Shown: positions 12,774 to 32,423, counted from the stretch's first letter. The stretch is 64,000 nt of DNA from Micromonospora chokoriensis (GCF_000718555.1 NZ_JOAN01000002.1:406981-470980); one strand, 5' to 3'. Notes: a model not told the origin generated them from the letters alone. Made by a program: numbers and translations.

Positions 12774-13875
12774 GCACCGTTTCCAGGGCCGCCAGCCCGG
12801 CGGCCAGCTCGGCGCGGGTGCCGCCGAAGCCCAGCCGGGCATAGCCCGTGAAGTCGTCGCCGAAGCACTCGCCCGGGACCAGCAGCACCCGATGCTCCTG
12901 GGCGAGTCGCCGGCACAGGTCGGTGACGTCGGCGCAGCGCGGGAACCGGACGAACGCGGCGACCCCACCGTCGGGCGGGTCGAGCCGCACCTGGTCACCC
13001 ATCCGGTCCGCCCACTCGGTCAGGTAGAGCAGGTTGCCGGCGGCGTGCTCGCGCTGCATCGCGACGATCCGGTCGGCGTTGCGCACCGCCTTCTCGGCGA
13101 AGAACTCCAGCACCGGCGAGACGTAGAGGGCGATGTAGTCGCGTAGCACCGCCATCCGGGCGAGCAACTCGTTCGGCGCCACGCACCAGCCGACCCGGAT
13201 GCCAGCCAGCCCGTAGCTCTTGGAGAAGGTGCCGAACGCGATGAGCCGGTCGTACCAGATCGGCAGCGGCAGCGGGTCGGCGGCGTAGGTCAGCTCGCCG
13301 AAGGCGTGGTCCCAGACCAGCCAGGCGCCCGCCTCGTCGGCGATCTCCACCAGCTCGCGTTGCTGCTCCGGGGTGATCGAGCGGCCGGTCGGGTTGTGCG
13401 GAAAGTTGACCACGATCATGCGCGGCCGGCGCTCGGCCAGCTTGCGCAGCGCGGCCAGATCGGCGGCGAACCCGCCCTCGTCCTGCCGCAGCGGCCAGCG
13501 GGTGATCGTGCAGCCCAGCGCGCCGGCGATGTCGTAGAGCTGCTGATAGGCCGGGTCGACCACGATGATCTCGTCGCCCGGGTCGAGCACGGTGTGCATG
13601 ACGATGTAGATCGCCTCGCTCGAGCCGTGCGTCACCATCATCCGGTCCGGGTCCCCGGCGAGCCAGCGGTCGGCCAGGGCCGCGCGCAGCGCCGTGCCGC
13701 CGAAGCTCTCGCTGTCGTGGAAGATCATCGGATCGAGCTCGTCGAGGTCGAAGCCACAGATCTCGCGCAGCTCCTTGATGGTCAGGTCGCGGACACCACT
13801 GCTGCCGATGTCGTGGTCGACGTTGTGGTAGTAGAGCCGCATCCACTCCTCGAGCTTGGCCAGCGCGATCTTCAT
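12760..13875 (-). CDS. Capreomycidine synthase-like PLP enzyme (VioD/OrfR family)
   Basis: 371-residue fold-type I PLP enzyme. From memory, it resembles viomycin VioD along its length: an N-terminal SSGVRDLTIKELRE segment, VTHGSSEA, VNFPHNPTG, the PLP lysine in FSKSYGL, and IRVGWC. VioD-type enzymes eliminate water from 3-hydroxyarginine and cyclise it to capreomycidine; OrfR does this in streptothricin. The matching Arg 3-hydroxylase lies at 18296-19339, supporting that reaction. ATG 13875 is taken as the start; GTG 13884 in frame is an alternative and the ribosome site is weak for both. It is divergent from the MbtH gene (117-bp gap) and overlaps the P450 tail-to-tail. An ordinary aminotransferase role is less likely but not excluded. 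Confidence 0.83.
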   Translation of the reverse strand: MKIALAKLEEWMRLYYHNVDHDIGSSGVRDLTIKELREICGFDLDELDPMIFHDSESFGGTALRAALADRWLAGDPDRMMVTHGSSEAIYIVMHTVLDPGDEIIVVDPAYQQLYDIAGALGCTITRWPLRQDEGGFAADLAALRKLAERRPRMIVVNFPHNPTGRSITPEQQRELVEIADEAGAWLVWDHAFGELTYAADPLPLPIWYDRLIAFGTFSKSYGLAGIRVGWCVAPNELLARMAVLRDYIALYVSPVLEFFAEKAVRNADRIVAMQREHAAGNLLYLTEWADRMGDQVRLDPPDGGVAAFVRFPRCADVTDLCRRLAQEHRVLLVPGECFGDDFTGYARLGFGGTRAELAAGLAALETVLSDG

Positions 13876-13992
13876 GCGCCTCACTATCGGCGGCCGGGCC
13901 GCGTCCGGGGGCGTCGCGTGAAGCGGTGACAGGTGCCGTGCCGCTCCGGATGAGTACGGTCGCGTCGAGCCGATCTGCGAGGAGCCGTGCCC

Positions 13993-14199
13993 ATGAATGT
14001 CTTCGACGACCCCGACGGAACCTTCCTGGTGCTCGTGAACGACGAGGAGCAGCATTCCCTCTGGCCGAGTTCGCTGGACGTGCCGGCGGGCTGGCGCGTC
14101 GCCCACGGCCCGGAATCCCGGCAGGCGTGCCTGGACCACGTCGAGCAGCACTGGACTGACATCACGCCGCTGAGCGTGCGGCAGGCGTTGGCGTCATAA
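13993..14199 (+). CDS. MbtH-like protein
   Basis: 68 residues, the usual MbtH length. It shows FDDPDGTF, the EQHSLWP core, VPAGW and HWTD near the C-terminus. MbtH proteins bind NRPS adenylation domains and are often needed for their solubility or activity, so this one probably serves the A domains of the two NRPS genes and/or the megasynthase. ATG 13993 is preferred over an upstream GTG (13987) because AGGAG lies 8 bp before it and the family begins near FDDPDG. The usual WTDxRP ending reads WTDITP here, a small departure. Its stop overlaps the end of the convergent gene by 6 bp. Confidence 0.95.
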   Translation: MNVFDDPDGTFLVLVNDEEQHSLWPSSLDVPAGWRVAHGPESRQACLDHVEQHWTDITPLSVRQALAS

Positions 14200-14880
14200 C
14201 CCGCCGCTCGGGGGATCACGCAGGAGGTCGGCCAGCCATCGCGACAGGTCGACCTCGCCGGCTGCCGGCGACGGATAGGTGTCGATGACGATGCCGGTGC
14301 CGGCCAGTTCGTCGGCCACGGACCGGGTGAACTCGTTTACCCGGTCCGTGGCGGCCGCCCCCGCCGCCCTCACGCCCGGCCCGTCCAGCACATAGGCGAT
14401 GCGCCCGTAGTGTTGCCGGCGCATCAGCGGCTCCACGGCGTGGATCAGCTGCCGGGTGCCGGCCAGGTTCTCCTCCAGGATCATCAACTCCGCGCCGGTG
14501 GTCACCGTCGCGTCGACCAACACGTCGCAGCGGCCCAGCCGCATCCGCAGCCACGTCGTGAGGCGTTCGACGCTGTCCGGGTCGGTGAGGGTCAGCTGGC
14601 GTACGGCGACGCGGTCCGCGAGATCGCCGAGCAGCGCGACCGCCGCCCTTCCGCTGATCCCGGAAGGGCTCGTGAGCACAACCCGGACCGGCGACTCAGC
14701 GAGCGCGCGGGTGATCGTGAGGGTCAACGCGGGGTCGCCCTCGATCACGACGGCGACGGGCTCCTCCACCGGTTCGAACCGCGTGGCGCCCGCCTGCCCG
14801 GCCGGTGATCCGATCGCTCGCAAGGGGATCACCTTGGCCCCGTCGTCGCGTGCGATGCGTCGCGCATCGCGATTCGGCAT
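14194..14880 (-). CDS. Degenerate short-chain dehydrogenase-like protein
   Basis: 228 residues. It looks like an NAD(P)-binding SDR fold: a beta strand VAVVIEGDPALTLTITRAL where the TGxxxGxG loop is expected but replaced by EGDPALT; CDVLVDATVT in the place of the NNAG strand; and GRIAYVL followed by a helix that lacks the YxxxK pair (it reads ATDRVNEF). With both the nucleotide loop and the catalytic Tyr/Lys lost, it is probably not a working dehydrogenase and may be structural, or act on another ligand. The start ATG is preceded by AGAGGTGA with 6-bp spacing, so it is expressed. The assignment rests on fold-like pattern only. Confidence 0.6.
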   Translation of the reverse strand: MPNRDARRIARDDGAKVIPLRAIGSPAGQAGATRFEPVEEPVAVVIEGDPALTLTITRALAESPVRVVLTSPSGISGRAAVALLGDLADRVAVRQLTLTDPDSVERLTTWLRMRLGRCDVLVDATVTTGAELMILEENLAGTRQLIHAVEPLMRRQHYGRIAYVLDGPGVRAAGAAATDRVNEFTRSVADELAGTGIVIDTYPSPAAGEVDLSRWLADLLRDPPSGGL

Positions 14881-15175
14881 CGTCGGTCACCTCTTTCAGG
14901 CCGTGCGGGGGCGCAGGGAGATCATGGTCGAACGATGCACGGTGTCGCGTCACGTCGCTTGTTGCAGCTACCGACCGCCACGGGCTCCCGACCCGATAGA
15001 TGACCATCGGTGCCATGGATTACCCCAGCTCGACGACCATTACCAGGAGTTAACACTTGTCACTGTCCCGTGAAGCAGGGATGCTTGGCCCCGGAGGGCC
15101 GCTGCTACTGTCGACCGAGTTGGTGATCGATCGGCAATCTCATCGAAAACAATCGATGCAGAGCGCACCCTGACC
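14881..15175. promoter_or_regulatory. Divergent intergenic region with perfect inverted repeat
   Basis: This 295-bp gap lies between the SDR-like gene (leftward) and the regulator gene (rightward). It is noticeably AT-richer than its surroundings. It holds CATCGA-AAACAA-TCGATG at 15141-15158, a perfect 6-bp inverted repeat ending 17 bp before the ATG of the regulator, and a GATCGATC palindrome at 15125-15132. The site is well placed to be an autoregulatory operator of the LuxR/NarL-type protein. That is inferred from position only. Confidence 0.5.
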
Positions 15176-15835
15176 ATGGCGTTTGCGGCACACAATCCGT
15201 CGCCAACGCCACAGACACGATTTGTAGCGGGGTACGGGGCCTTGATTCGGATCGATGTTCTCAGCAGCTCACCCATCTACCTGGTGGGCATGCTCCACAC
15301 AATGGATCAGGCCGGCATCAAAGTCGTGTCCGCCCGAACGTCCTCCGACGACGAGGCTTCCTGGCTGGCCGACGCCACCCTGATCGATACCGACGCTCTA
15401 CCGCCCTTCGGCGAGCTCGAGCACATCGCCGAGACGGCAAAGTGCACGCAGGTCATCGTGGTCAACGACGAGCCGCCGTGCGAGAGCGCACGCTTCCTGC
15501 GCGTCGGCGCGGCGGGTGTGATCAACAAACGGGACCCGGCAGAGCGGGTCGTTGACGCCATCCGGTCGGTCACCTCCGGGCGCAACGTCGTGCCGGCCGA
15601 CCAGGAACCACCGACGGTCACCTGGACCGATGCCGTCGGGCGCAGCCTGAGCCAGCGGGAGATGCAGGTGCTACGGCAGATCGCCCGAGGGCTGACGCAC
15701 GGCCAGATCGCCACCCGGCTCGGCATCAGCCCGCACACGGTAGACACCTATGTCAAGCGCATCCGCGCCAAGCTCGGCGTCGGCAACAAGGCCGAGCTGA
15801 CGCGAGCCGCGCTGCTCGGCAGGCTGGCCGGCTGA
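15176..15835 (+). CDS. Orphan NarL/LuxR-type response regulator with atypical receiver
   Basis: 219 residues. The C-terminal 65 residues are a clear LuxR-type helix-turn-helix (LSQREMQVLRQIARG, then GISPHTVDTYVKRI). The N-terminal part has a receiver-like strand/helix order, with TLIDTD at the phospho-acceptor position and a Lys in GVINK. The acidic pair expected after the first strand is replaced by LSSSP, and the Thr/Ser position reads Asn (VVND), so ordinary phosphorylation is doubtful. No sensor kinase is nearby. It heads the aminotransferase/MppP-like gene group (37 bp to the next start) and is probably the pathway regulator. The ATG at 15176 has no clear ribosome site; TTG 15242 is a possible alternative start. 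Confidence 0.85.
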   Translation: MAFAAHNPSPTPQTRFVAGYGALIRIDVLSSSPIYLVGMLHTMDQAGIKVVSARTSSDDEASWLADATLIDTDALPPFGELEHIAETAKCTQVIVVNDEPPCESARFLRVGAAGVINKRDPAERVVDAIRSVTSGRNVVPADQEPPTVTWTDAVGRSLSQREMQVLRQIARGLTHGQIATRLGISPHTVDTYVKRIRAKLGVGNKAELTRAALLGRLAG

Positions 15836-15872
15836 TCGGCCGATCGGCCCCCGACCGCGACGGAGATCAAGC

Positions 15873-17039
15873 ATGCGGCTCAGCCGCCGGACACTCAGCC
15901 AGATCGACTCGCCGATCTCCGACACCTACGCGCTGCTCGACGAGCGCACGGCGGGCGGCGAGGTGCTCGACCTGGCCCAGGCGGCGCCGCGCTATCCACC
16001 CGCGCCCGAGGTCGTCGAGCACATCGCCGCGGTGGCCCGCGACCCGCACGGTGCCGACTACGTCGAGCTTGGCGGCCTGCCGCACCTGCGGGAGGCGTTC
16101 GCGCTGGAGCTGTCGCGCGACTACCGCGGCGCCGTCCAGCCCGAGCAGGTGCTGGTCACGGCCGGCTGCAACCAGGCGTTCTGCCTCGTCACCTCGGCCC
16201 TGGCTGGCCCCGGCGACGAGGTCGTGCTGACCGTGCCCTACTACTTCAACCACGACATGTGGCTGCGCCTGGACGGCGTGACCCCGGTCTATCTCGACCC
16301 GGGCCCCGACCTGGTGCCAAGCGCCGCCGCGGCAGAGGCGCTGATCACCGGACGCACCCGGGCGATCGTGCTGGTGTCGCCGGGCAACCCCAGCGGTGTG
16401 GTGGTACCCCCGGAGCGGATCGCCGAGCTGGCCGCGGTGGCCCATCGGCACGGCATCGCCCTCGTGCTGGACGAGACCTACCGGTCGTTCCGCGGCACCG
16501 ACGAGCCGGCACATCCGCTGTTCGCCGATCCGGGCTGGCCGGAGACCGTGGTCAGCCTGCACAGCTTCGCGAAAGACCTGGCCATCCCCGGCTATCGGGT
16601 GGGCGCCGTGGTGGCGTCGGCCCGGCTCAACCGGGAAATCATGAAGCTGCTCGACTGCGTCGCGATCTGCGCGCCGCGGATCGGCCAGGAGGCCGCCTGG
16701 GCCGGTCTTGTCCGGGCCGGCGCGTGGCGAGCCCAGCGGGCCCGCGACCTGCTGGCGAAGCGTGACCACTTCCGGTCGGTGCTGGCCGATCGCCCAGGCG
16801 GGTTCGAGCTGCTGGCCGCCGGTGGCTTCTTCGGTTGGCTACGGCACCCGTTCCGGGACCGGCCCACGACCGAGGTCGTCCGCGATCTGGTTCTACGCCA
16901 CGACACCCTGGTCATTCCCGGAACGGCATTCGAACCCGGCGACCGGCACACGCTGCGCGTGAGCTTCGGCAACGCGGGCCAGGACGAGATGAGCCGGTTC
17001 GCCGACCGGCTGACCGCCATGGCCTTAGCCCCTTCTTGA
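15873..17039 (+). CDS. Class I/II aminotransferase (candidate partner of the MppP-like enzyme)
   Basis: 388-residue fold-type I PLP aminotransferase. Visible motifs: VTAGCNQAF, VSPGNPSG, the aspartate in LVLDETYR, the PLP lysine in SFAKDLAIPGYRVG, and a C-terminal RVSFGNAG carrying the carboxylate-binding Arg. A GGAG site lies 7 bp before the ATG. It sits between the regulator and the MppP-like gene on the same strand. In the enduracididine and related routes, an aminotransferase returns the amino group to the 2-keto acid made by MppP. By analogy this enzyme would convert 4-hydroxy-2-ketoarginine to 4-hydroxyarginine or a cyclic relative. That substrate is inferred; the fold and PLP chemistry are clear. 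Confidence 0.85.
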   Translation: MRLSRRTLSQIDSPISDTYALLDERTAGGEVLDLAQAAPRYPPAPEVVEHIAAVARDPHGADYVELGGLPHLREAFALELSRDYRGAVQPEQVLVTAGCNQAFCLVTSALAGPGDEVVLTVPYYFNHDMWLRLDGVTPVYLDPGPDLVPSAAAAEALITGRTRAIVLVSPGNPSGVVVPPERIAELAAVAHRHGIALVLDETYRSFRGTDEPAHPLFADPGWPETVVSLHSFAKDLAIPGYRVGAVVASARLNREIMKLLDCVAICAPRIGQEAAWAGLVRAGAWRAQRARDLLAKRDHFRSVLADRPGGFELLAAGGFFGWLRHPFRDRPTTEVVRDLVLRHDTLVIPGTAFEPGDRHTLRVSFGNAGQDEMSRFADRLTAMALAPS

Positions 17040-17109
17040 TGGGACAAGAACGCATCCGGCGCGCCGCCTAGGGTTCTTGCAGGCAGCGCTCGCAGCGGGA
17101 GGACCGACG

Positions 17110-18249
17110 ATGACCCCAGTCGCCAATCTGACCACCATGGAAGTCGACGCGTTGACCGACGTCGACGGCGGGCTCAATCTCACGGACGGCCACGCCCGAT
17201 TCGTCCTCAGCGGACAGCAGGCCGAGATCATCGGGCGGCTGCCGGAGATGTTCGCCGACGCGTCCCGGCGGTCGTTCCCCGAGATCGAGCGGGAGGCGCA
17301 CACCACCTTCCTGCACGCGGTGGGGCAGCACACGGCGCCGATCGGCACTGGCCGGATCCTCAGCTGCTACTCCTCCACACTGGCGACCGACATCGTGGCG
17401 CGGGCCCTGCCGGCCGGCGCGACGATCGCCGTGCTGCACCCCACGTTCGACAACATCGCGGACCTGTTCGTCACCCGCGGGCTCGAATTGGTGCCGCTGC
17501 CCGAGGAGGCGCTGCTGGCACGCCAGTGGCCGCAATCGCCGGTGCGCGCGGTCGTGCTCACCCACCCGAACAACCCAACCGGCCTGGTGACCCCGCAGGA
17601 GCACCTGCGCTCGCTCGGCGAGCACGCCGCCCGGAACGGGCAGATCGTCATCCTCGACGCCAGCTTCCGCGGGCAGGTGCACGACGCCCAGTACGACACC
17701 TACGCGGTGCTCGACTCCACCGGGGCCGACTGGATCACGATCGAGGACACCGGCAAGCTCTGGCCGACGCACGAGCTCAAGATCGGCCTGCTCGCGTACA
17801 GCAGCCGCCTCACCCTGCCGATCGAGCGGGCCTTCTCCGAGTCGCTGCTCTCCGCCTCGCCGGTCGTGCTCCGACTGATCACCGAGCTGGCCCGGGACTG
17901 GACCACCGGCGGTTACGAGCGGTCGCACCGGTTCATCGAGGACAACCGCGAGATCATACGCAGCACCATCGCCGAGGTGGGGCTCTCGCTGGCCGACCCG
18001 GAGTCGCGGATCAGCGTGGCCCGCATCGAACTGCCGGCCGACGGCCCCGACTCCAACCTGCTCTACAAGGACATGCTGAACCGGGGTGTGCACGTGCTGC
18101 CCTGCGCGCCGTTCCACTGGGCGGACCCGGAGGGCGGGCTACGGTTCATCCGGCTCTCGTTGGCCCGGCCGCGAGCAACGATCATCACCGCCGCCCAGGC
18201 TCTCGCCGCCTCATATCTCGACCTCTCGGCCGCCTCGACCAGGAAGTAG
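17110..18249 (+). CDS. MppP-like PLP-dependent L-arginine oxidase/hydroxylase
   Basis: 379 residues. It matches the MppP family as I remember it over several blocks: LNLTDGHARFVLS, RILSCYSSTLATDI, HPTFDNIADL, THPNNPTG, and the PLP lysine in EDTGKLWP. MppP (mannopeptimycin) and RohP (azomycin) use PLP and O2, without metal or flavin, to turn L-Arg into 4-hydroxy-2-ketoarginine; close relatives stop at dehydroarginine. GGGAGGA lies 6 bp before ATG 17110. It follows the aminotransferase by 70 bp and ends in a strong hairpin. No MppR-type cyclase is visible in the window, so the product may stay open-chain or be cyclised by another enzyme. Family assignment is firm; exact product is not. Confidence 0.88.
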   Translation: MTPVANLTTMEVDALTDVDGGLNLTDGHARFVLSGQQAEIIGRLPEMFADASRRSFPEIEREAHTTFLHAVGQHTAPIGTGRILSCYSSTLATDIVARALPAGATIAVLHPTFDNIADLFVTRGLELVPLPEEALLARQWPQSPVRAVVLTHPNNPTGLVTPQEHLRSLGEHAARNGQIVILDASFRGQVHDAQYDTYAVLDSTGADWITIEDTGKLWPTHELKIGLLAYSSRLTLPIERAFSESLLSASPVVLRLITELARDWTTGGYERSHRFIEDNREIIRSTIAEVGLSLADPESRISVARIELPADGPDSNLLYKDMLNRGVHVLPCAPFHWADPEGGLRFIRLSLARPRATIITAAQALAASYLDLSAASTRK

Positions 18250-18258
18250 GCGGACAGT

Positions 18259-18288
18259 CGCGCCGGCACCCCGCGGGGCGCCGGCGCG
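18259..18288. terminator. Bidirectional hairpin between convergent genes
   Basis: A 9-bp perfect stem, CGCGCCGGC/GCCGGCGCG, extends inward with CCCC/GGGG around one mismatch. It lies exactly between the stop of the MppP-like gene and the stop of the convergent Arg-hydroxylase gene and would work in both directions. There is no long T tract, which is common for high-GC actinomycete terminators. Confidence 0.75.
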
Positions 18289-18295
18289 TTCACCG

Positions 18296-19339
18296 TCACT
18301 GAATGATCCGGCTGTCCGCAGAGGTGCGCCAGGCCCGCGAACCGCGGATGTTGCGGGTGATGTTCAGCCGCTTGAGCCACCGGTCGGAGCCGTCGTAGCG
18401 CGGCTGGAACGACTTACGGCCGTGCACCGCGCGGAAGTTGTCGATGAAGACGCAGTCGCCGGGCCGCAGCGCGACCGTGGACATCCGCTCCTCGATCTGG
18501 GCGCACAATCCGTCGAACGCCTGCCGGTGGCGCTCCGGCCACCCGCTCGAATCCATGTGATAGGGGTCGAGCGCCAGGTAGGGGCTGCCCGGGTCGCCGA
18601 AGAACAGCGGCCGCTGCTCGGGCTTCTCGTTCCACTGCTCGATCAGCCGGAAACTGCGCGCCCGCAACGCGTCCAGCGCCGGATCACCAGTCGACCCGCG
18701 GGACAGCTGCGGCTGGTGCGAGTTGTCGGGCATCACGGTGAACTCGGGCTCGAACAGCGCGGCCACGTCCAGCCGCTCGACGTCCAGCAGGTCGATGCTG
18801 CAGACCATCGTCTCCACGTCGTCCGGGTTCTTCAGGCACATCAGCGCGACATAGTCGCCCCGGCACGGGTGGAACGCGTCCTCGGTGTGCCAGGACAGAT
18901 GCTGCAGGCTGTTCGAGCCGATCTCGTAGTGCTCGTGTCCCTTGATCGGCAGCACGTCGTGCATGATCCGGCCGTCCTGCTGGGTGCCCCAGCCGAAGAC
19001 GTCGCCGAGCGCCGACCCGCACAGCAGGAAGAAGATCTCCTGGCGGAAGGCCGGCGAGGCGTGCTGGCTGTCCCGCCAGTGCGTCGGGGTCGGCCCAAGT
19101 TCCTGTTCGTCGACCGCCAGGCCGGAGACCACGCAGAGCGCCGACGGCTCGCCGAGCCGGAACTCTTCGAGGAACTCCAGGAGGTGCGCGGGCAACTCCC
19201 GGGTGAGCACCGGCGACCGCCGGATCAGGTCCTCGTTCTCGATGGTGTCGTACTGGCGCGCCAAGTCGGCGAGCATCGGCGCCAGCGCCGCGTTGTCCGC
19301 GGGAGTGAGTGCCAGGTGGTGCGTCGCGATATCGGTCAC
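18296..19339 (-). CDS. VioC/OrfP-like Fe(II)/2-oxoglutarate L-arginine 3-hydroxylase
   Basis: 347 residues, the usual length for the clavaminate synthase-like/TauD-type amino-acid hydroxylases VioC, OrfP and MppO. The HxE iron motif is in SWHTEDAFHP; the distal His and 2OG-binding Arg regions are in FIDNFRAVHGRKSF and RWLKR. VioC and OrfP make (3S)-hydroxyarginine, the substrate for capreomycidine synthase; MppO instead hydroxylates enduracididine. The VioD-like gene in the same cluster favours the first reaction, while the MppP-like gene keeps the second open. GTG 19339 is the start, with a weak, close ribosome site. It is divergent from the MFS gene across 117 bp. Confidence 0.88.
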   Translation of the reverse strand: MTDIATHHLALTPADNAALAPMLADLARQYDTIENEDLIRRSPVLTRELPAHLLEFLEEFRLGEPSALCVVSGLAVDEQELGPTPTHWRDSQHASPAFRQEIFFLLCGSALGDVFGWGTQQDGRIMHDVLPIKGHEHYEIGSNSLQHLSWHTEDAFHPCRGDYVALMCLKNPDDVETMVCSIDLLDVERLDVAALFEPEFTVMPDNSHQPQLSRGSTGDPALDALRARSFRLIEQWNEKPEQRPLFFGDPGSPYLALDPYHMDSSGWPERHRQAFDGLCAQIEERMSTVALRPGDCVFIDNFRAVHGRKSFQPRYDGSDRWLKRLNITRNIRGSRAWRTSADSRIIQ

Positions 19340-19456
19340 TCCCCGAGGTTATGAACGTTTGCGCGGCCGCATCGGTCCCCGTAAGCAGGGACACCACCGC
19401 ATCGCACCATCAATCGGGGACTCCGCCCGGGCCCGGTGGTGCGGCAGGCTGGCGCA

Positions 19457-20679
19457 ATGCCAACGGAGGTTAGCTCCTCCCCACGGCGCTCCGCACGCGC
19501 CTATTTCACGCTCCTGTCTGCCACCTATGGACTGTCCACTTTCGGGAACTTTCTCAACCTGCTGGCGGTGAACCTCTACGTCCTGCACCTGACCGGCGAC
19601 GCCTTCCTCACCGGGCTGCTCATGGCCGTACGGCTGACGGCGGCCTTCGCCGCCGGGCCGGTCGCCGGGCTGCTGGCGGCGAGGTTCCCGCGCCGCACGA
19701 TCATGATCCGCTGCGACGTGGCGCAGGCCCTCGCGATGGTGTCGCTGCTCGTCACGCCGGCTTCGTCGCACCGGCACCTGCTGTGGCTGACGGCCGTCGT
19801 GCTCGGTGCCGGCAACACCGTCTTCATGGTGGCACTGCGCACCAGCGTGCCCGAGCTGACCGGCGCGGCGGACCGGTCCCGGGGCAACGGTTCCCTGGTG
19901 ACCGCGCGGGCGTTCGGCACCGTGCTCGGCTTCGCCGCCGCCGCACCGCTGATCGGCGCGTTCGGCTACGGCGCCGCGTTCGCCGTCAACGGTGCCACCT
20001 TCGTGGTCTCGGCGATCGTGCTGAGGTGGATGCCGCTGTCCTTCGGCGAGCGGCCCGCCCCGGTGGTCGAGCCAACTGCCCGTCCGAGCCGGGGCCCGCG
20101 CGTGCTGCTGCTGGCGTCGCCCGCAGTGGCGATGCTGCTGGCGCTGCGCGGGGTGGAAGGGCTGGCCGGTGCCTCGCACAACGTCGCCCTGCCGGTCTTC
20201 GCCGCCCAGCGGGACCCGGCCGCCCCGGCCGTGCTGCTCAGCCAGTTCTGGACCGCGTGGGCGGTGGGCAGTCTCTCGATGAACCGCCTGGTGCAGTGGT
20301 GGCTCAAGCGCGGCGACCGGCGGCTGGGCGAGCACGTGTACGCCGGTGCTACGGCGTGCGCGTCGGCCGGTTTCATCGCGGCCTTCCTCGACCTACCGGT
20401 CCTCGCGTTGGTGCTGGTCGCGGCGTTCACCGGCTTCGCCGACGGGCTGGGCGACCTCTCCTACGCCACGCTGCTGCAGGCCCGCCCGGCCGTCGAGCGG
20501 GCCCAGCTCTTCGGCACGTCGGCGGCGGTCGAGACGCTCGGACTCGCCAGCGGCTCGCTGGGCAGTGCCGTGCTGCTCGGCCAGGCCGCCCCGCTGAGCG
20601 TCGTGGCGCTCTTCCACGCTTTCGCGATCGCGGCGGCGGTCGTCTACATCATGCTCGGATCGATCACGGGAGCGAAGCA

Positions 20680-20683
<4 letters not shown>
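19457..20683 (+). CDS. MFS exporter
   Basis: 408-residue multi-spanning transporter with about ten to twelve hydrophobic segments. It starts near YFTLLSATYGLSTFGNFLNLL and carries an RFPRRT loop between helices 2 and 3, as in drug-efflux MFS proteins. The stop overlaps the start of the hybrid megasynthase (ATGA at 20680-20683), so transporter and assembly line are co-translated. Export of the peptide product, and with it self-protection, is the natural inference. ATG 19457 is used; the in-frame GTG 19436 is possible and neither has a strong ribosome site. An importer role is unlikely given the coupling. Confidence 0.88.
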
Positions 20684-31197
<10,514 letters not shown>

Positions 31198-31250
31198 TCA
31201 GCCTCGGCGAAGATCTGCAGAAACTCCGGACGACGAACCTACCCTCGGGC

Positions 31251-32423
31251 TCAGCAGACGCGTTCGAGGGAGGTGGGGCCTTCCGTCGGCCCGCACACCG
31301 TGCGCAGCCAGCCCAGGTCGTCGGGACGACGGCCGTACTGGATGCCGAGCAGTTCCTCACGCAGCCGCATGGTGACCGGGCCCGGGCGGCCGTCACCGAC
31401 CGTCCACCCGCCGTCGGCGGCGCGCACCTGCCCGACCGGCGCGATGACCGCCGCGGTGCCGCAGGCGAAGACCTCGGTGATCACCCCCGCCTCGCAGCGC
31501 TTGCGCCACTGCGCCACCGAGATGCGCCCCTCCTCGCAGCCGAGGCCGAGCCGCGCGGCCAGCCGCAGCAGGGAGTCCCGGGTGACGCCCGGCAGCAGCG
31601 TGCCGGTCAGCGCCGGGGTCATCAGCGTGGCCGGGCCGTCGTCGGTGGGCTGCTGGACGAAGCACAGGTTCATGCCGCCCATTTCCTCGACCCAGGTGTG
31701 CTCGGCGGCGTCCAGCCACACCACCTGGTCGCAGCCCTGCTCGACGGCGTGGCGCTGGGCCAGGAACGCGGCGGCGTAGTTGCCGCCCGCCTTCGCGGCC
31801 CCGGTTCCGCCCGGGGCGGCCCGGGCATACTCCTCGGAGATCCACACCGTCAGGGCCGGCGGCCCCGTCCGGACGCTGAAATAGGGCGATGCCGGGCTCG
31901 CGACGACGCAGAACAGATAGCTGTTCGACGGCAGAGTGAAGCCCAGCGTCGGCTGGGTCGCGATCATGAACGGGCGAAGGTAGAGGCTCGTGCCCGCGCC
32001 GTCCGGCACCCACTGCCGGTCCTGCCGCACCAGCAGCTCGACGGCCCGTAGAAACGTCTCGACCGGCAGCTCCGGCATCGCCAGCCGCCGCGCGGACGCG
32101 TTGAACCGGGCGGCGTTTCGCTCCGGCCGGAACAGCGCGATCGACCCGTCGGGCTGGCGGTACGCCTTCATGCCCTCGAAGACTTCCTGCCCGTAATGAA
32201 AGACGGACGCCGACGGCGGCAGGGAAAGATTGTGGAATTCCTCAAGCCGCCCGTCGTGCCAGCCACGCTCGCTGTCCCAGCGCAGCGTGACCATGTGATC
32301 CGTGAAGACCTGCCCGAAAACCGGCGCGTCCAGGAATGAGTGTCGGTCCTCGTCGCGCAGGCAATGTCGACTCGGCCGGATCTCGAACTCTAGGATGGCT
32401 CCTGCCCTCCCCGGGGGATGCAC
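31251..32423 (-). CDS. ilvE: Branched-chain amino acid aminotransferase (class IV)
   Basis: Fold-type IV PLP aminotransferase of the IlvE type: VFTDHMV, QEVFEGMKAYR, the PLP lysine in AKAGGNYAAAF, WLDAAEHTWVEEMGGMN, and a C-terminal GTAAVIAPVG. It interconverts Val/Leu/Ile with their 2-keto acids. Inside or beside the cluster it may supply a branched starter acid or amino acid, or be a housekeeping copy. The start is unclear: homologues I know begin MLEFEIRP, but here that place reads ATC-CTA-GAG (ILEFEIRP) just after AGGAG. I use the in-frame GTG at 32423; TTG 32441 is the other option. It is convergent with the megasynthase (53-bp gap) and downstream of the oxygenase gene on the same strand. 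Confidence 0.88.
   Translation of the reverse strand: MHPPGRAGAILEFEIRPSRHCLRDEDRHSFLDAPVFGQVFTDHMVTLRWDSERGWHDGRLEEFHNLSLPPSASVFHYGQEVFEGMKAYRQPDGSIALFRPERNAARFNASARRLAMPELPVETFLRAVELLVRQDRQWVPDGAGTSLYLRPFMIATQPTLGFTLPSNSYLFCVVASPASPYFSVRTGPPALTVWISEEYARAAPGGTGAAKAGGNYAAAFLAQRHAVEQGCDQVVWLDAAEHTWVEEMGGMNLCFVQQPTDDGPATLMTPALTGTLLPGVTRDSLLRLAARLGLGCEEGRISVAQWRKRCEAGVITEVFACGTAAVIAPVGQVRAADGGWTVGDGRPGPVTMRLREELLGIQYGRRPDDLGWLRTVCGPTEGPTSLERVC

Noticed and set aside
19783..20679. Upstream in-frame extension of the megasynthase frame
   Set aside because: It overlaps the MFS gene in another frame, is Arg/Gly-rich with no domain, and an ATGA junction with a good ribosome site marks the true start at 20680.
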